A stretch of DNA of 64,000 bases from NCBI RefSeq assembly GCF_002218065.1, contig NZ_BDUB01000001.1, positions 1,065,567-1,129,566 of the forward strand, given 5' to 3'. Shown one piece after another: positions 25,051 through 33,746 of the stretch. Under the pieces are notes generated by a model that did not search any database, was not told where the DNA came from, and saw only the letters and a list, made by a program, of their open reading frames with translations. How positions within the stretch are numbered: the first letter of the stretch is position 1; each line of letters starts with the position of its first letter. This DNA is from Nodularia sp. NIES-3585. GTDB lineage: Bacteria > Cyanobacteriota > Cyanobacteriia > Cyanobacteriales > Nostocaceae. Both the position numbers and the translations under genes were made by a program.

Positions 25051-25875
25051 CTAAACTGAATAAACAGCATTACCTTTATTTTTAACTTTACGCTCCCATT
25101 TAATAATAAGACCTCCTTCGTTGAGCAATTTATTCAATAAATGCTCTAATTGTTCTACGGACTCAAATAATCTATGAGCTATATATTCTTTTGCGGAGTG
25201 CCATACCAATTCAATCAAATTATAATCTGGAGTATAAGGGGGTAAGAACTCTAAAATAATATTTGGCATTTCTGCCTCAATACGAGCTAAAATATCTTTT
25301 CTTTTATGGTAACTAGCATTATCAAGGATAATCACTATTTTGGCAGAATTATTATTAAAGTCTTCTGATTTATTTCCTTGTTCTATCCATTCTTGTCTTA
25401 AAAAATGATTAAGAGATTTCAAATGTTCATAAAAGACATCTGCATTTCCCTGTTTAATGATAAAATTTATCCTTTTCTTGTCATGATAACGTAACCCTCC
25501 CATCATATTCACCCTTCCTCTTCTTCTTTGCCCTGTCACCTTCTTTCTCTTACCTTTCCTTCCCCATGCTTTTCTTCTTATCACTCTTAAACTAAATCCA
25601 CTCTCGTCCCAAAACCATACCTGTAAACGCTCTGGGGCTGATTCTGTTATTTTTAAATATTCTGCTAATTTTTCTTTAAATAACTTACGCTTCTCTGGGT
25701 TCTGTTTGTCCTCCAGGCTGTACTTTGCCCAAAGGTAAACGTACTTTTTTCTTTCTAAAATTCTCCTCACTTGCGAGCTACTTAACTTTATTCCTGTCTC
25801 TAGTTCTAGAAATGACAATTGCTTGTAGCGATCGCAATCCAATTCGGCAAGCTGCTTTTCTTTAGGGACTTCCAA
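25051..25875 (-). pseudogene. IS630-family transposase, truncated at the N-terminus
   Basis: 274 residues. The DDE core is visible: WFWDESGFSL, IILDNASYHKRKD and PDYNLIELVWHSAKEY give the D, D and E. It begins inside the helix-turn-helix region (LSSSQVRRILERKK), so roughly the first 60-80 residues of the usual 340 are missing. Upstream lies a palindromic repeat (copy d) rather than an IS end. It may be a decayed copy whose 5' end was lost. The right end joins the IS66 fragment at a TA dinucleotide, the usual IS630 target. Confidence 0.78.
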
Positions 25876-25894
25876 GGAATAAAATCCCCAATTT

Positions 25895-25930
25895 GTAGGG
25901 TGGGTGAGGACGATAGTCCGTAACCCACCA
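25895..25930. repeat. Palindromic repeat of the GTAGGGTG-GTTA type (copy d)
   Basis: GTAGGGTGGGTGA and TAACCCACC arms around a GATAGTC centre. It sits between the truncated IS630 gene and the stop of exbD. Confidence 0.65.
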
Positions 25931-25937
25931 TTATCCT

Positions 25938-26342
25938 TTAGGGTTTTTGAGTGGAAATCGCTAACCTCGCCCCCTTTACCTGACGCACCCGATCCATAAT
26001 TGCGACTACCTGACCATGACCTACTTTTTGATCAGCATTAATAATTACTAACGCTTCTGAGTTAGAACCAATAATAGTCCGCAGTTGCTCTGCTAATGAA
26101 TCAACTGTGCTAGGTTGACGATTGACGCTAATTATTCCTGTTTCGTCTACTGTGACGGTAATTTTTGTGGGAACTTGCTGTTGTGTTGCTGTCGTCGCCG
26201 TAGGTAAATTAACTGGCAAACCTTCAGACCTAGTTAAAAACAGTGTTGACATGATAAAAAACGTTAAAATCGCAAATATCACGTCAATCATCGGTAAGAT
26301 GTTGATCTGTGCTGGTAAATCTGCTTCATCTGGTAGACGCAT
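25938..26342 (-). CDS. exbD: ExbD/TolR-family biopolymer transport protein
   Basis: 134 residues. A short cytoplasmic start (MRLPDEADLPAQINILPMIDVIFAILTFFIM) contains the single membrane helix with the proton-path Asp of the ExbD/TolR family (PMIDVIF). A periplasmic domain follows with VTVDETGIISVNRQ and ALVIINADQKVGHGQVVAIMDRVR. It works with ExbB as a proton-driven motor, normally energising TonB-dependent outer-membrane uptake. Its start overlaps the end of exbB by 17 bases, showing translational coupling. Confidence 0.92.
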   Translation of the reverse strand: MRLPDEADLPAQINILPMIDVIFAILTFFIMSTLFLTRSEGLPVNLPTATTATQQQVPTKITVTVDETGIISVNRQPSTVDSLAEQLRTIIGSNSEALVIINADQKVGHGQVVAIMDRVRQVKGARLAISTQKP

Positions 26343-26979
26343 AGCTTCTCTCTCCTCGTTCGTAGCGTCGGCGGTAAAGTAACTCTAATTGTCCCCCATA
26401 CTCTTGAATGAGTGCTATTTGACGGACATATAGACCACGAAAAGAGTTGGCAAATAAGAGTGTAAATATCGCAACTACCAATCCTGTCGCAGTAGAAACC
26501 AAAGCTTCACTGATACCAGCGGTTACACCTGAGGTTTTCGTACCTCCTACATCACCGATATCTAAGGAAGCAAAGGAAGCAATCAATCCCAACACAGTAC
26601 CCAATAGACCTAATAGTGGCGCTAAACCGATAATTGTCTCAAAGATATTTTGAAAGCGTTTAAGTAAGGGTATTTCAGCTTGGGCTTCACTTTCTAATGC
26701 CAAACGAAATTCTTCGGGATTTGGTTCTTCTAATTCTAAGGCCGCCAGAAAAATCCGTGCTAGGGGCAAATCTGCATTTTTGCGGAGTTTATCCATTGCA
26801 CCAACTACGTTATCTAGCCGATAAAGTTTCAACACCTCTCTAATCACACTGCTTTGACGGTTATTGATTCTCACCCAAAACCGGATACGTTCAACAATCA
26901 GCGCTACTGCTAACACCGAAAACCCGAACAGCGGCCACATTACCACGCCGCCAGCGGTAAACAGATTATTAATTCCCAT
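26326..26979 (-). CDS. exbB: ExbB/TolQ/MotA-family proton channel protein
   Basis: 217 residues with three membrane helices (about 10-30, 115-140, 160-185). The conserved core LAPLLGLLGTVLGLIASF and the SEALVSTATGLVVAIFTLLFAN segment carry the channel Thr residues. It forms the pentameric proton channel around ExbD. No tonB or TonB-dependent receptor gene lies in the window, so its outer-membrane partner is unknown. It is the first gene of an exbB-exbD pair. Confidence 0.92.
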   Translation of the reverse strand: MGINNLFTAGGVVMWPLFGFSVLAVALIVERIRFWVRINNRQSSVIREVLKLYRLDNVVGAMDKLRKNADLPLARIFLAALELEEPNPEEFRLALESEAQAEIPLLKRFQNIFETIIGLAPLLGLLGTVLGLIASFASLDIGDVGGTKTSGVTAGISEALVSTATGLVVAIFTLLFANSFRGLYVRQIALIQEYGGQLELLYRRRYERGERSYASTR

Positions 26980-27350
26980 CTAATGCCTCGTCAAAAAGAA
27001 ATATTACACAGCCAGATAAGTAGAATATTCAGACAAATTGATACTCTTTGTCAAGAGATGATAAGGGTTTATTAAAAATAATTTTCAATGTTTCACAACA
27101 AATAGAACGGGGACAAGCGGTCGTTAACTGCTGATTTTGGAGAAAATCAGCGGTTAATAGCAGTAAATCTAGCTATAGAACAATATGGTTCAGATATGAA
27201 GATTAACCGAACTGTATTAGACATCTGGTGAAAATTAAATATGCGTTTCCTAGAACCCTTGTAGAGACGTTCCCTGGAAAGTCTCTAGATTCTTTTCCAC
27301 CAGATGTCTATTGAGCTATAGGATGATCAGACAGCCATTCCTGTGAACAA
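26980..27350. other. Intergenic region with degenerate palindrome
   Basis: About 370 bases. AGAGACGTTCCC..GGAAAGTCTCT near 27263-27290 is an imperfect inverted repeat, resembling the perfect palindrome at 41970-41999. No gene is seen. It holds the promoter of exbB. Confidence 0.45.
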
Positions 27351-28532
27351 TTAAACAGTTGGTTCTTGGTATTTGATTCCTCTTTTTTTATGTCGGTACT
27401 CAGCAACGATAGGATAAACTAAGCCGCGTAAACGATTGATCGCGCCGACAGGACGATGCACGGCTAAACCATTCCAAGGGGAAAGGCGGAGATTTTCTCC
27501 GAAGTCATCTTCTTGAGGAGAGTTAACCTGCTGATGCTTAACTGTCAGACGACCAACTGTCAAGAAGGGTGATTCTTCTTCATTCCAAGCAATGGTAGTA
27601 TCATCGATGGACATCTCTGGGCTAATTTGAAATTGGATTTGAAAGTCCCAATAGTATTGGGCATCAGACTTTGCTAGAGCTTGAATTAAATCCTCTCGGT
27701 AGTAGTTGTCTTCTGAACCTAATGCTTTGGCACGCTTAAGTTCGCTTTCTGGTCTTTCCTGGAAAGGAAGCTGTTGATGAGGTGGTTGACTGGAAATGGG
27801 AGTAAATGCATATTTAATTACAGCGGGATATTCCACAGGAACTAAACTCGTTTTGGTTGGGTCAAAATCAGGTTTAAGTCCGATAGAATAGGCTGAAGCA
27901 CTCCAATAGCGTTCTGTGAGCAAACTCTTGGGAGTGCGTTTGAAACCATTTTTTAGCAGTGAGAATTCATAGGGATGAAACAATAGCCATAAAAGTGTGG
28001 ACAGCTTCAGAAACGGGGACAGCCCTGATCTATAAACTGCCAAAAAAAAGCTGTAAAAGTCTTTAATGGTTTTAACAAAAAAGAATTCGACATTGTGGAC
28101 AATAATATCTTGGGTTTTTAACTCGTGACTTTCTGGTAGTCTTTCTCCTTCTACCCCCATGACTTTTACAGCCATCGAGCGCGTATCTGGTTCATAATCA
28201 TTCTTAACTGAAAAGGCACCATTAGCAAATCTTAACCACACCGGATATTGTTTGGCTTTGGCAAATAAACCTTGTTTGAGGGAAATGGCAGAAAGTTGAG
28301 CTTCTGTTAATGAGGTGCGTTGGCTCAATTCCTGTTTAATGGCTGCTTCATCAAAGTCAAAGATTTCTAGAGTTCCTTGAACAGCAGCGTGGGTTTTAGC
28401 ATGAGTATCTCTCTTTGCGGCTTCTTTTTTCTCATCTCCGTAAAGATTTTCCATGCGCTTTGTAGCTAGGTCACTCATGAGATGGGAATATTTAAGTTCG
28501 TCTTTTTCTGGGTATTCAGTAAATAGTTTCAT
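27351..28532 (-). CDS. Catalase-related heme protein, likely fatty-acid hydroperoxide lyase
   Basis: 393 residues, shorter than true catalases. The N-terminal KTHAAVQGTLEIF (His48) is the distal-His region. WLRFANGAFSVKNDYEPDTRSMAVKVMG matches the catalase strand with the Asn/Asp-Arg block. ERYWSASAYSIG offers candidate axial Tyr residues (209 or 215). The protein lies next to a COX-like dioxygenase in the order known from Nostoc punctiforme, where the dioxygenase makes a 10S-hydroperoxide of linoleate and the catalase-related partner cleaves it. I infer the same role, or an allene-oxide-synthase-like variant. A palindromic repeat fills much of the 108-base gap to the upstream dioxygenase gene. 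Confidence 0.82.
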   Translation of the reverse strand: MKLFTEYPEKDELKYSHLMSDLATKRMENLYGDEKKEAAKRDTHAKTHAAVQGTLEIFDFDEAAIKQELSQRTSLTEAQLSAISLKQGLFAKAKQYPVWLRFANGAFSVKNDYEPDTRSMAVKVMGVEGERLPESHELKTQDIIVHNVEFFFVKTIKDFYSFFLAVYRSGLSPFLKLSTLLWLLFHPYEFSLLKNGFKRTPKSLLTERYWSASAYSIGLKPDFDPTKTSLVPVEYPAVIKYAFTPISSQPPHQQLPFQERPESELKRAKALGSEDNYYREDLIQALAKSDAQYYWDFQIQFQISPEMSIDDTTIAWNEEESPFLTVGRLTVKHQQVNSPQEDDFGENLRLSPWNGLAVHRPVGAINRLRGLVYPIVAEYRHKKRGIKYQEPTV

Positions 28533-28581
28533 TTTTGAAAAAATAGAATTAATTGAGTTGATTTTTAGGTGCGATCGCTAT

Positions 28582-28620
28582 TCGTAGGATGCGTTATACT
28601 TCACCATAACGAACCCTACA
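28582..28620. repeat. Palindromic repeat of the GTAGGGTG-GTTA type (copy e)
   Basis: GTAGGATGCGTTA and TAACGAACCCTAC arms. It lies between the two genes of the dioxygenase/catalase pair and could affect their co-expression. Confidence 0.65.
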
Positions 28621-28640
28621 GAATGGAATATTACAATCTC

Positions 28641-30269
28641 TTAAAGGTCAAAAGTAACTTTGTACTTCTTGTCTGATGCTGGAACATTACGATTAACTAA
28701 ATCTGAGACTGTGTTGGTATTCTGAATAATTTCCCAACCCACAGGAGAAAAAGTCTCTTTATTGAAGATATTGGGTGATAGTAAAGGATTAGTTAGCGCT
28801 TGGGAAAAAGCATCAATTCCAATTAAGCGGGCTACAAGGGGAGGGATAGTTGAATTCTCTCGCCCATCTTCGGCGTAAAGCCCGACAAAAAACTCAATCT
28901 GATCAACATGACCATATAATTCTTTGAGTTTTTCTTGAGCAAATTCATCACTGGTAACTTGTTCAAATTTAGTCACTCTGGGAAAACCACACATTTCGCG
29001 ATAATCGTTGTAGCTTGCTAATTGTAGCTGTCGTCCTAGTCGGATTGAGGGTAATTCAGTTAACTCCACCAATATATCAGGGGTGTTAAATAAACCAATT
29101 TTTGTCCCTGGTTGAGAGCAAGTTTCCTCCATCAATGCTCCTAAACCTTGGTCAATAAACATCTTATTGTTCCACAGAGATGTAGCAATATGGGTTGGCT
29201 GGCCGTTATAGTTAAAAGTCTCTGGAATCGCACTATGCCAGCGATAAACAAAGTCAAATTCAATTGCCATATAATTGGTACGATGCCAACTTTCCTTAGT
29301 AAAAGCTTCTGGGTCGGCAAACAACTTAAAGTGATAAGGAGTTATGTGATTAATGTACTCTTCCATGATGATTTTAAGAATCATCGCCATGAGAATATTT
29401 CTCGATGTTTGAAAGAGCCGTTCATCATCCCAATCTGGATAATTGCTGGCTAATTGATCACAAAGACGATTATGTTCCCGAAGACAGAGAGTATTGAGCA
29501 TGACATAGCCAATTTGCACATTTGCTCGTTCTACTCCCATGGCAAACATATATTGTTTTTTATCTACCGGCTGTCTTTTTTCATCATTAAGGGGTTGATA
29601 AAGACCGTCAAATTCAGGCTTAACTTGATCCTGTGCTGCATCAGCATAATAAAACAAGGGATATTCTTCTTCTACACCATCTTGGCGTTTGAGTTTCTGC
29701 GTTTTTAATTTACCTCCTTGAAAACTTCTTAACAGATGTGTTTGTTTCCTGGTTAAGCCATAAACATTACACAAATCAATTTCATGGTTGGAAGTATTTT
29801 TCAGTTTATTTAAATGATCAATGCGAAGGAAGCTATCTGTAAACCACTGTACCCAATAGGGAAACAACATGGTTGATTTACTAGAGTAAATTGTTTTACC
29901 ATCTTTTTTCCGGAATAAAATAGCTAGGTCTTCAACTTTAGGTAGATTCCCCTCAGCGTTTAACTTGGGATCGGGTGGGAGATGTCTTCCTGTATAAGTG
30001 CGATCGTTGAGTGATTCCCAGGAAGTATAAGTGTCAGTTTTCTTAGGAATTTTAGTGTCAGGAATATACTCGTCTAGAGTCATCATACTGTAGGGATTAG
30101 GACGAGTCGGAATTTTATAGATGAGACTATTCAGCAGAGTTTTGTTAACTTTACGTTTGAGAGACTCGTTGCTTTGCAGAAGTTGCCAAAATCCTTTAAA
30201 GTTTGTTAAAACTAATGTCTGAATTTTGTTACCTAAACCGTCTTTGGATGTGTCTCTTTTTCCAGCCAT
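28641..30269 (-). CDS. COX-like heme peroxidase, probable fatty-acid dioxygenase
   Basis: 542 residues of the animal-type heme peroxidase/cyclooxygenase family. VYRWHSAIPETF aligns with the cyclooxygenase YHWHP block: Tyr342 would be the radical tyrosine and His345 the proximal heme ligand. MGVERANVQIGYVMLNTLCLREHNRLC is the family's long core helix. In the distal helix I see YWVQWFTDSFL: Gln141 matches the conserved Gln, but Asp145 stands where cyclooxygenases have the distal His. No signal peptide is present. The linked catalase-related gene matches the linoleate 10S-dioxygenase locus of Nostoc punctiforme, so the product is probably a fatty-acid hydroperoxide. Confidence 0.85.
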   Translation of the reverse strand: MAGKRDTSKDGLGNKIQTLVLTNFKGFWQLLQSNESLKRKVNKTLLNSLIYKIPTRPNPYSMMTLDEYIPDTKIPKKTDTYTSWESLNDRTYTGRHLPPDPKLNAEGNLPKVEDLAILFRKKDGKTIYSSKSTMLFPYWVQWFTDSFLRIDHLNKLKNTSNHEIDLCNVYGLTRKQTHLLRSFQGGKLKTQKLKRQDGVEEEYPLFYYADAAQDQVKPEFDGLYQPLNDEKRQPVDKKQYMFAMGVERANVQIGYVMLNTLCLREHNRLCDQLASNYPDWDDERLFQTSRNILMAMILKIIMEEYINHITPYHFKLFADPEAFTKESWHRTNYMAIEFDFVYRWHSAIPETFNYNGQPTHIATSLWNNKMFIDQGLGALMEETCSQPGTKIGLFNTPDILVELTELPSIRLGRQLQLASYNDYREMCGFPRVTKFEQVTSDEFAQEKLKELYGHVDQIEFFVGLYAEDGRENSTIPPLVARLIGIDAFSQALTNPLLSPNIFNKETFSPVGWEIIQNTNTVSDLVNRNVPASDKKYKVTFDL

Positions 30270-30342
30270 AATTATTTCTACCTCTTTTTTTCTAATTTTG
30301 TATGCAATGTCCTGAAAATTTAGCTACTACGATTCACCAAAT

Positions 30343-31371
30343 TTATTCTAAATCTTGCAGTTTAGAAATAATTTTTTGAAGATTTTTTGGTTGATAATCT
30401 TTGCGGCTTTTTAAACGGTTGATCGTGCTTTCATGAAGGTCTTCAATGACATCGCTGACCTCACGAAACTTGATTCCTGCAAGTTTAAAGAATCCAGGAT
30501 CATTTTTAAAGTCACATTTATAATTGGGATTAATACCTGTGGGAATCATATTGATATCGAAGTCTAGCCCCAATTTTATTTCACTGATGGAGTCAATCAT
30601 CCACTGTAAGACAGTATCTGATAGCCCAATATGTTCTTCGGTTCCACCACCAATGCAGCCGTGGCTACCTGGGAACCACTTTTGAATCACCTTCTGGCTT
30701 TGGTCGTTGGTTTCAGGATGCTTTTGCATGGGGGTGACATCAAAAATTTTGCGGAGCTCGTCGATGGCCATAGCGTGCAATGCATTCTGAACACATTTGT
30801 TTAAAGTAGTGTCGTGGAATCTGTACCGCTGATTCAGCTGCTGGTTCAATTTGCTGAAGAAGGGTATTCCAATTCCTGGAATACCAAGAGCGCCAACCGT
30901 GTCAAAACAACCGAGCAAGGTAATAGGGACGCGATCGCCGTAAGTTTTACGGTATTCGGTTGCTTCGTGATCACTGGGTTTAATACTCCGGTTACGGTAA
31001 AGCTCATAAGCTTCATGTGCTTTGGTGATATTGCTGCGGTTGAGAAGACCAGAGCAATAGATCATCCCCGCTAGGCTTCTGACTGTGTAAGCACCGCGAC
31101 TGAAACCGAACAGATAGATTTCGTCACCAGGAGTATAATTGAGGCTCAGAAATCGGTAGCCATCTTCTATATTTTTATCGATTCCTGCGCCGGTAACTCC
31201 GCCTAAAAGTTTTTGACTCTCGGTACCAATGCCCGCGTCATAAAATACGATCTGTGTAATTCCATCGTTGGCGATCGGTTTCACAGATTGAGCTAACTTA
31301 ACCACATTGCTTGGGCAAGGACTCGCTAAATTTAGCCAAGTTCCATCACAACAGACCACAAGACGTTTCAT
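30343..31371 (-). CDS. DUF2235 alpha/beta hydrolase (Tle1-like phospholipase fold)
   Basis: 342 residues from the ATG at 31371 (the frame runs further upstream but MKRLVVCCDGTW is the family's start). IYLFGFSRGAYTVRSLAG holds the nucleophile-elbow GxSxG of the DUF2235 family, and the N-terminal CDGTWLN is also typical. Relatives include type VI secretion phospholipase effectors and many house-keeping bacterial proteins. It is the first gene of a run with the dioxygenase and catalase-related genes on the same strand, with a 73-base gap. A lipase releasing fatty acid for the dioxygenase would make sense; that is inference. Confidence 0.85.
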   Translation of the reverse strand: MKRLVVCCDGTWLNLASPCPSNVVKLAQSVKPIANDGITQIVFYDAGIGTESQKLLGGVTGAGIDKNIEDGYRFLSLNYTPGDEIYLFGFSRGAYTVRSLAGMIYCSGLLNRSNITKAHEAYELYRNRSIKPSDHEATEYRKTYGDRVPITLLGCFDTVGALGIPGIGIPFFSKLNQQLNQRYRFHDTTLNKCVQNALHAMAIDELRKIFDVTPMQKHPETNDQSQKVIQKWFPGSHGCIGGGTEEHIGLSDTVLQWMIDSISEIKLGLDFDINMIPTGINPNYKCDFKNDPGFFKLAGIKFREVSDVIEDLHESTINRLKSRKDYQPKNLQKIISKLQDLE

Positions 31372-31495
31372 AGTATTTGAAAGTCTTTGAGTAATATAAA
31401 ACAACAGAATTATATTACTTTTTCCAAGATAAACCGGGAATATAACGATATTTGCCAAACTCTTGACATAGTACCCCGAATTATATCTGGGATAT

Positions 31496-32314
31496 TTATG
31501 GTTGTGTGGAGTTTAAATTTCTCGCTTTGTAGAATAATTCCAAGCTATGGCGATCGCCTACAAAACGCCAGTGCCAAGGTTCATAACTCACACCTTGAGG
31601 ATTATTTTCCGGAAAGGAGATTTCAAAACCAAAACGGGCTGCATTTCCTTCTAACCACCGAAAAGCCTTGGTATTTTCAAAGTTGGTTTGCAGATTAGTT
31701 GCTGGTACTGCGCCATCACCTATATCCACAGCATAGCCTGTATGATGTTCACTATGTCCAGGAGGCGCGCTAACAGCAGCTCTTTCGGCTGGGGTTTGAT
31801 TGCGTCTAGCACCAATCCCAAAAAATAACTGTTCCTGATCTTTTACTGAGCGAAAACCAGAAATTGGCACTAAAATTACACCCTCACGTCGCGCCGCTTG
31901 CGCCATCGCCTGATATCTTTGGGCGGCAACTTTTCGCATTCTCATGCGCCCATCTGCGGTAATTGGGAAGAGTTCTGTTTCTGGCGCTTCCGGGTATGTC
32001 AAATGACCCAACAGCGCATCAACGTTATTGTCTTCACTATTGACAGAATCCTCAGATTGTGTATCAGTGGGAATTGTGCCATTAGATGCAGCTTGAGAGT
32101 CAACTGTGTTTCTGGGTGCGATCACAAAGAACCAAAAACTAGCAATTAAACCCAGGACGATGAAGCCAGATACTCCGGTGATCAGTAAAGTTAGACGTGG
32201 CGAAAGTCGCTGAGGTGCGGCTTCATGGCTATCGCGTAAAGCCATGGGAATATCTTCTTCGCTAGAGTCACCTGATAAGTTATGCGGTTGTCCAGAAAAC
32301 CGGGCTTTATTCAA
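31496..32314 (-). CDS. D-alanyl-D-alanine carboxypeptidase, VanY/M15B family, membrane-anchored
   Basis: 272 residues. A cytoplasmic tail of about 38 residues precedes one hydrophobic anchor (LTLLITGVSGFIVLGLIASFWFFVI), then an acidic linker and the M15B peptidase domain. SGFRSVKDQEQLFF, SEHHTGYAVDIGD and EPWHWRFVG supply the zinc ligands (His, Asp, His) and catalytic Glu. It trims the terminal D-Ala of peptidoglycan stem peptides in the periplasm. No van-type resistance genes are linked, so a cell-wall maturation role is likely. Confidence 0.9.
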   Translation of the reverse strand: MNKARFSGQPHNLSGDSSEEDIPMALRDSHEAAPQRLSPRLTLLITGVSGFIVLGLIASFWFFVIAPRNTVDSQAASNGTIPTDTQSEDSVNSEDNNVDALLGHLTYPEAPETELFPITADGRMRMRKVAAQRYQAMAQAARREGVILVPISGFRSVKDQEQLFFGIGARRNQTPAERAAVSAPPGHSEHHTGYAVDIGDGAVPATNLQTNFENTKAFRWLEGNAARFGFEISFPENNPQGVSYEPWHWRFVGDRHSLELFYKARNLNSTQP

Positions 32315-32368
32315 GGATCAACTCCTGCTTTTGTGCAATATTCTTCAAAGATTTTGACACTCCTGTGC

Positions 32369-33583
32369 CTAAAGGCATGAGGATTCTTGCTTCACGGGGA
32401 TTCCAATGAATTTACCCTCAGCCAGCATCTTGACCGTATGCCCTACGGCTGCAAGTCCTCTAACTAGAACTACTTGAGCGGCTGCAACATCTCTATCAGT
32501 TGTATAGCCGCAATTTGAACAAACATGAGTACGTTCTGATAATTCTTTTTTACCTGTCTCAACACCACAGTTAGGGCAAATTTGGCTGGTTTTACGACTA
32601 TCTACTTTTTGGAAATAGACATCACGCTTAAAACAAGTCTGTTCTAAGATGTTAAAGAATTGTCCAAACCCAGCATCTAAACAATGCTTCCCTAACATCC
32701 CACGCGACAAACCGACCAAGTTCAAATCTTCAACAAACACCATCCCTGCATCATTACAGATTTGGTGAGACAATTTTCTATGCCAGTCTTTACGACAGTT
32801 AGCAACGTACTCATGTAATTTTGCTACTTTCTTCTGTGCTTTGCGCCAATTGTTCGAGCCAATACGTTTTCTTGAGACACGCTGTTGCAGCAATTTAAGC
32901 TTGCATTCGGCATCTACAAAAAACCTCGGACGTTTGACTAAAAGCCCGTTAGAAGTTGCAACAAAACTTGTTAGTCCTACATCAATGCCTAATCCTTCTC
33001 CATGTGGCATCGGTGATGGTACAGTTACATCCCATTGAACGGTTAGCATTACATACCATCCAGAAATGCGCTTGACGACACGGGCTTGTTTGATTACTCC
33101 CCCATCTGGAATTGAGCGTGATTGACGCACTTTTACTGCACCAATCACAGGTAATTTCACATATCCATTGCTGAGTGGATTTGTGCCTAACTGCGGGAAA
33201 GAAAAAGACCGCATCCGTCCAGGCTTTTTAAATCTAGGAAAACCATGATTTTGTTCCCACATACTTACAAAAGCCTTTTCCAGTCGCCTTAACGTTTGCT
33301 GTAAAGATTGAGCATTTACACGTTTTAAATACTCGCTTTCTTTACGCCCAGCAGTCAGAGATTTACACTGACTAGCAAACGTTGGGCGCAGGGCATCCGC
33401 AGGAATGATGTATTCAGAGTGAAGTGAGCAAGTGTTAACCCGACAACTGCGAGACTGATACCAGTCCTTGCGCTCTGCTAAGGCATGGTTGTAAACCCGT
33501 CTATGAGTCTCTAGCCATTCCTCAAACATGACGATTTGGGTTCGTGTTGGTTTCAATTTAAACTCGTAAGCCAGGTTAAACAC
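32369..33583 (-). CDS. tnpB: TnpB RNA-guided nuclease (copy 3)
   Basis: 404 residues from a GTG start. RuvC residues are intact: Asp near 200 (GIDVGLTS), Glu in FVEDLN, and Asp in TDRDVAAAQ. The zinc ribbon CPNC...CSNC is present, and the C-terminus ends KQESSCL, common in this lineage. A left-end hairpin CGCCCT-AGA-AGGGCG lies upstream at 33648-33662, as in IS200/IS605-type elements. Past the stop, CATGCCTTTAGGCAC (32368-32382 region) forms a small hairpin that may belong to the right end and guide RNA. No tnpA. Confidence 0.92.
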   Translation of the reverse strand: MFNLAYEFKLKPTRTQIVMFEEWLETHRRVYNHALAERKDWYQSRSCRVNTCSLHSEYIIPADALRPTFASQCKSLTAGRKESEYLKRVNAQSLQQTLRRLEKAFVSMWEQNHGFPRFKKPGRMRSFSFPQLGTNPLSNGYVKLPVIGAVKVRQSRSIPDGGVIKQARVVKRISGWYVMLTVQWDVTVPSPMPHGEGLGIDVGLTSFVATSNGLLVKRPRFFVDAECKLKLLQQRVSRKRIGSNNWRKAQKKVAKLHEYVANCRKDWHRKLSHQICNDAGMVFVEDLNLVGLSRGMLGKHCLDAGFGQFFNILEQTCFKRDVYFQKVDSRKTSQICPNCGVETGKKELSERTHVCSNCGYTTDRDVAAAQVVLVRGLAAVGHTVKMLAEGKFIGIPVKQESSCL

Positions 33584-33647
33584 TCAATCACCTCCTGACT
33601 TATTTTAGCATATATAATAATCGGTGTTATGGTTTTTAGAATAAAGT

Positions 33648-33662
33648 CGCCCTAGAAGGGCG
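33648..33662. mobile_element. Left-end hairpin of tnpB copy 3 element
   Basis: CGCCCT-AGA-AGGGCG followed by AGGCTCTAACCCC. Subterminal hairpins of this sort are the recognition structures of IS200/IS605 transposases. It is about 65 bases upstream of the tnpB start. Confidence 0.6.
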
Positions 33663-33746
33663 AGGCTCTAACCCCATGTTTTTGGTAGTCTGGACAGAAA
33701 TAAACATCTTGCGTAGTATTCACATATATTATTCTTCAGCACAATT

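Noticed and set aside
31387-31698. 103-codon plus-strand frame
   Set aside because: It is antisense to the D-Ala-D-Ala carboxypeptidase gene and the DUF2235 leader, with no domain of its own.
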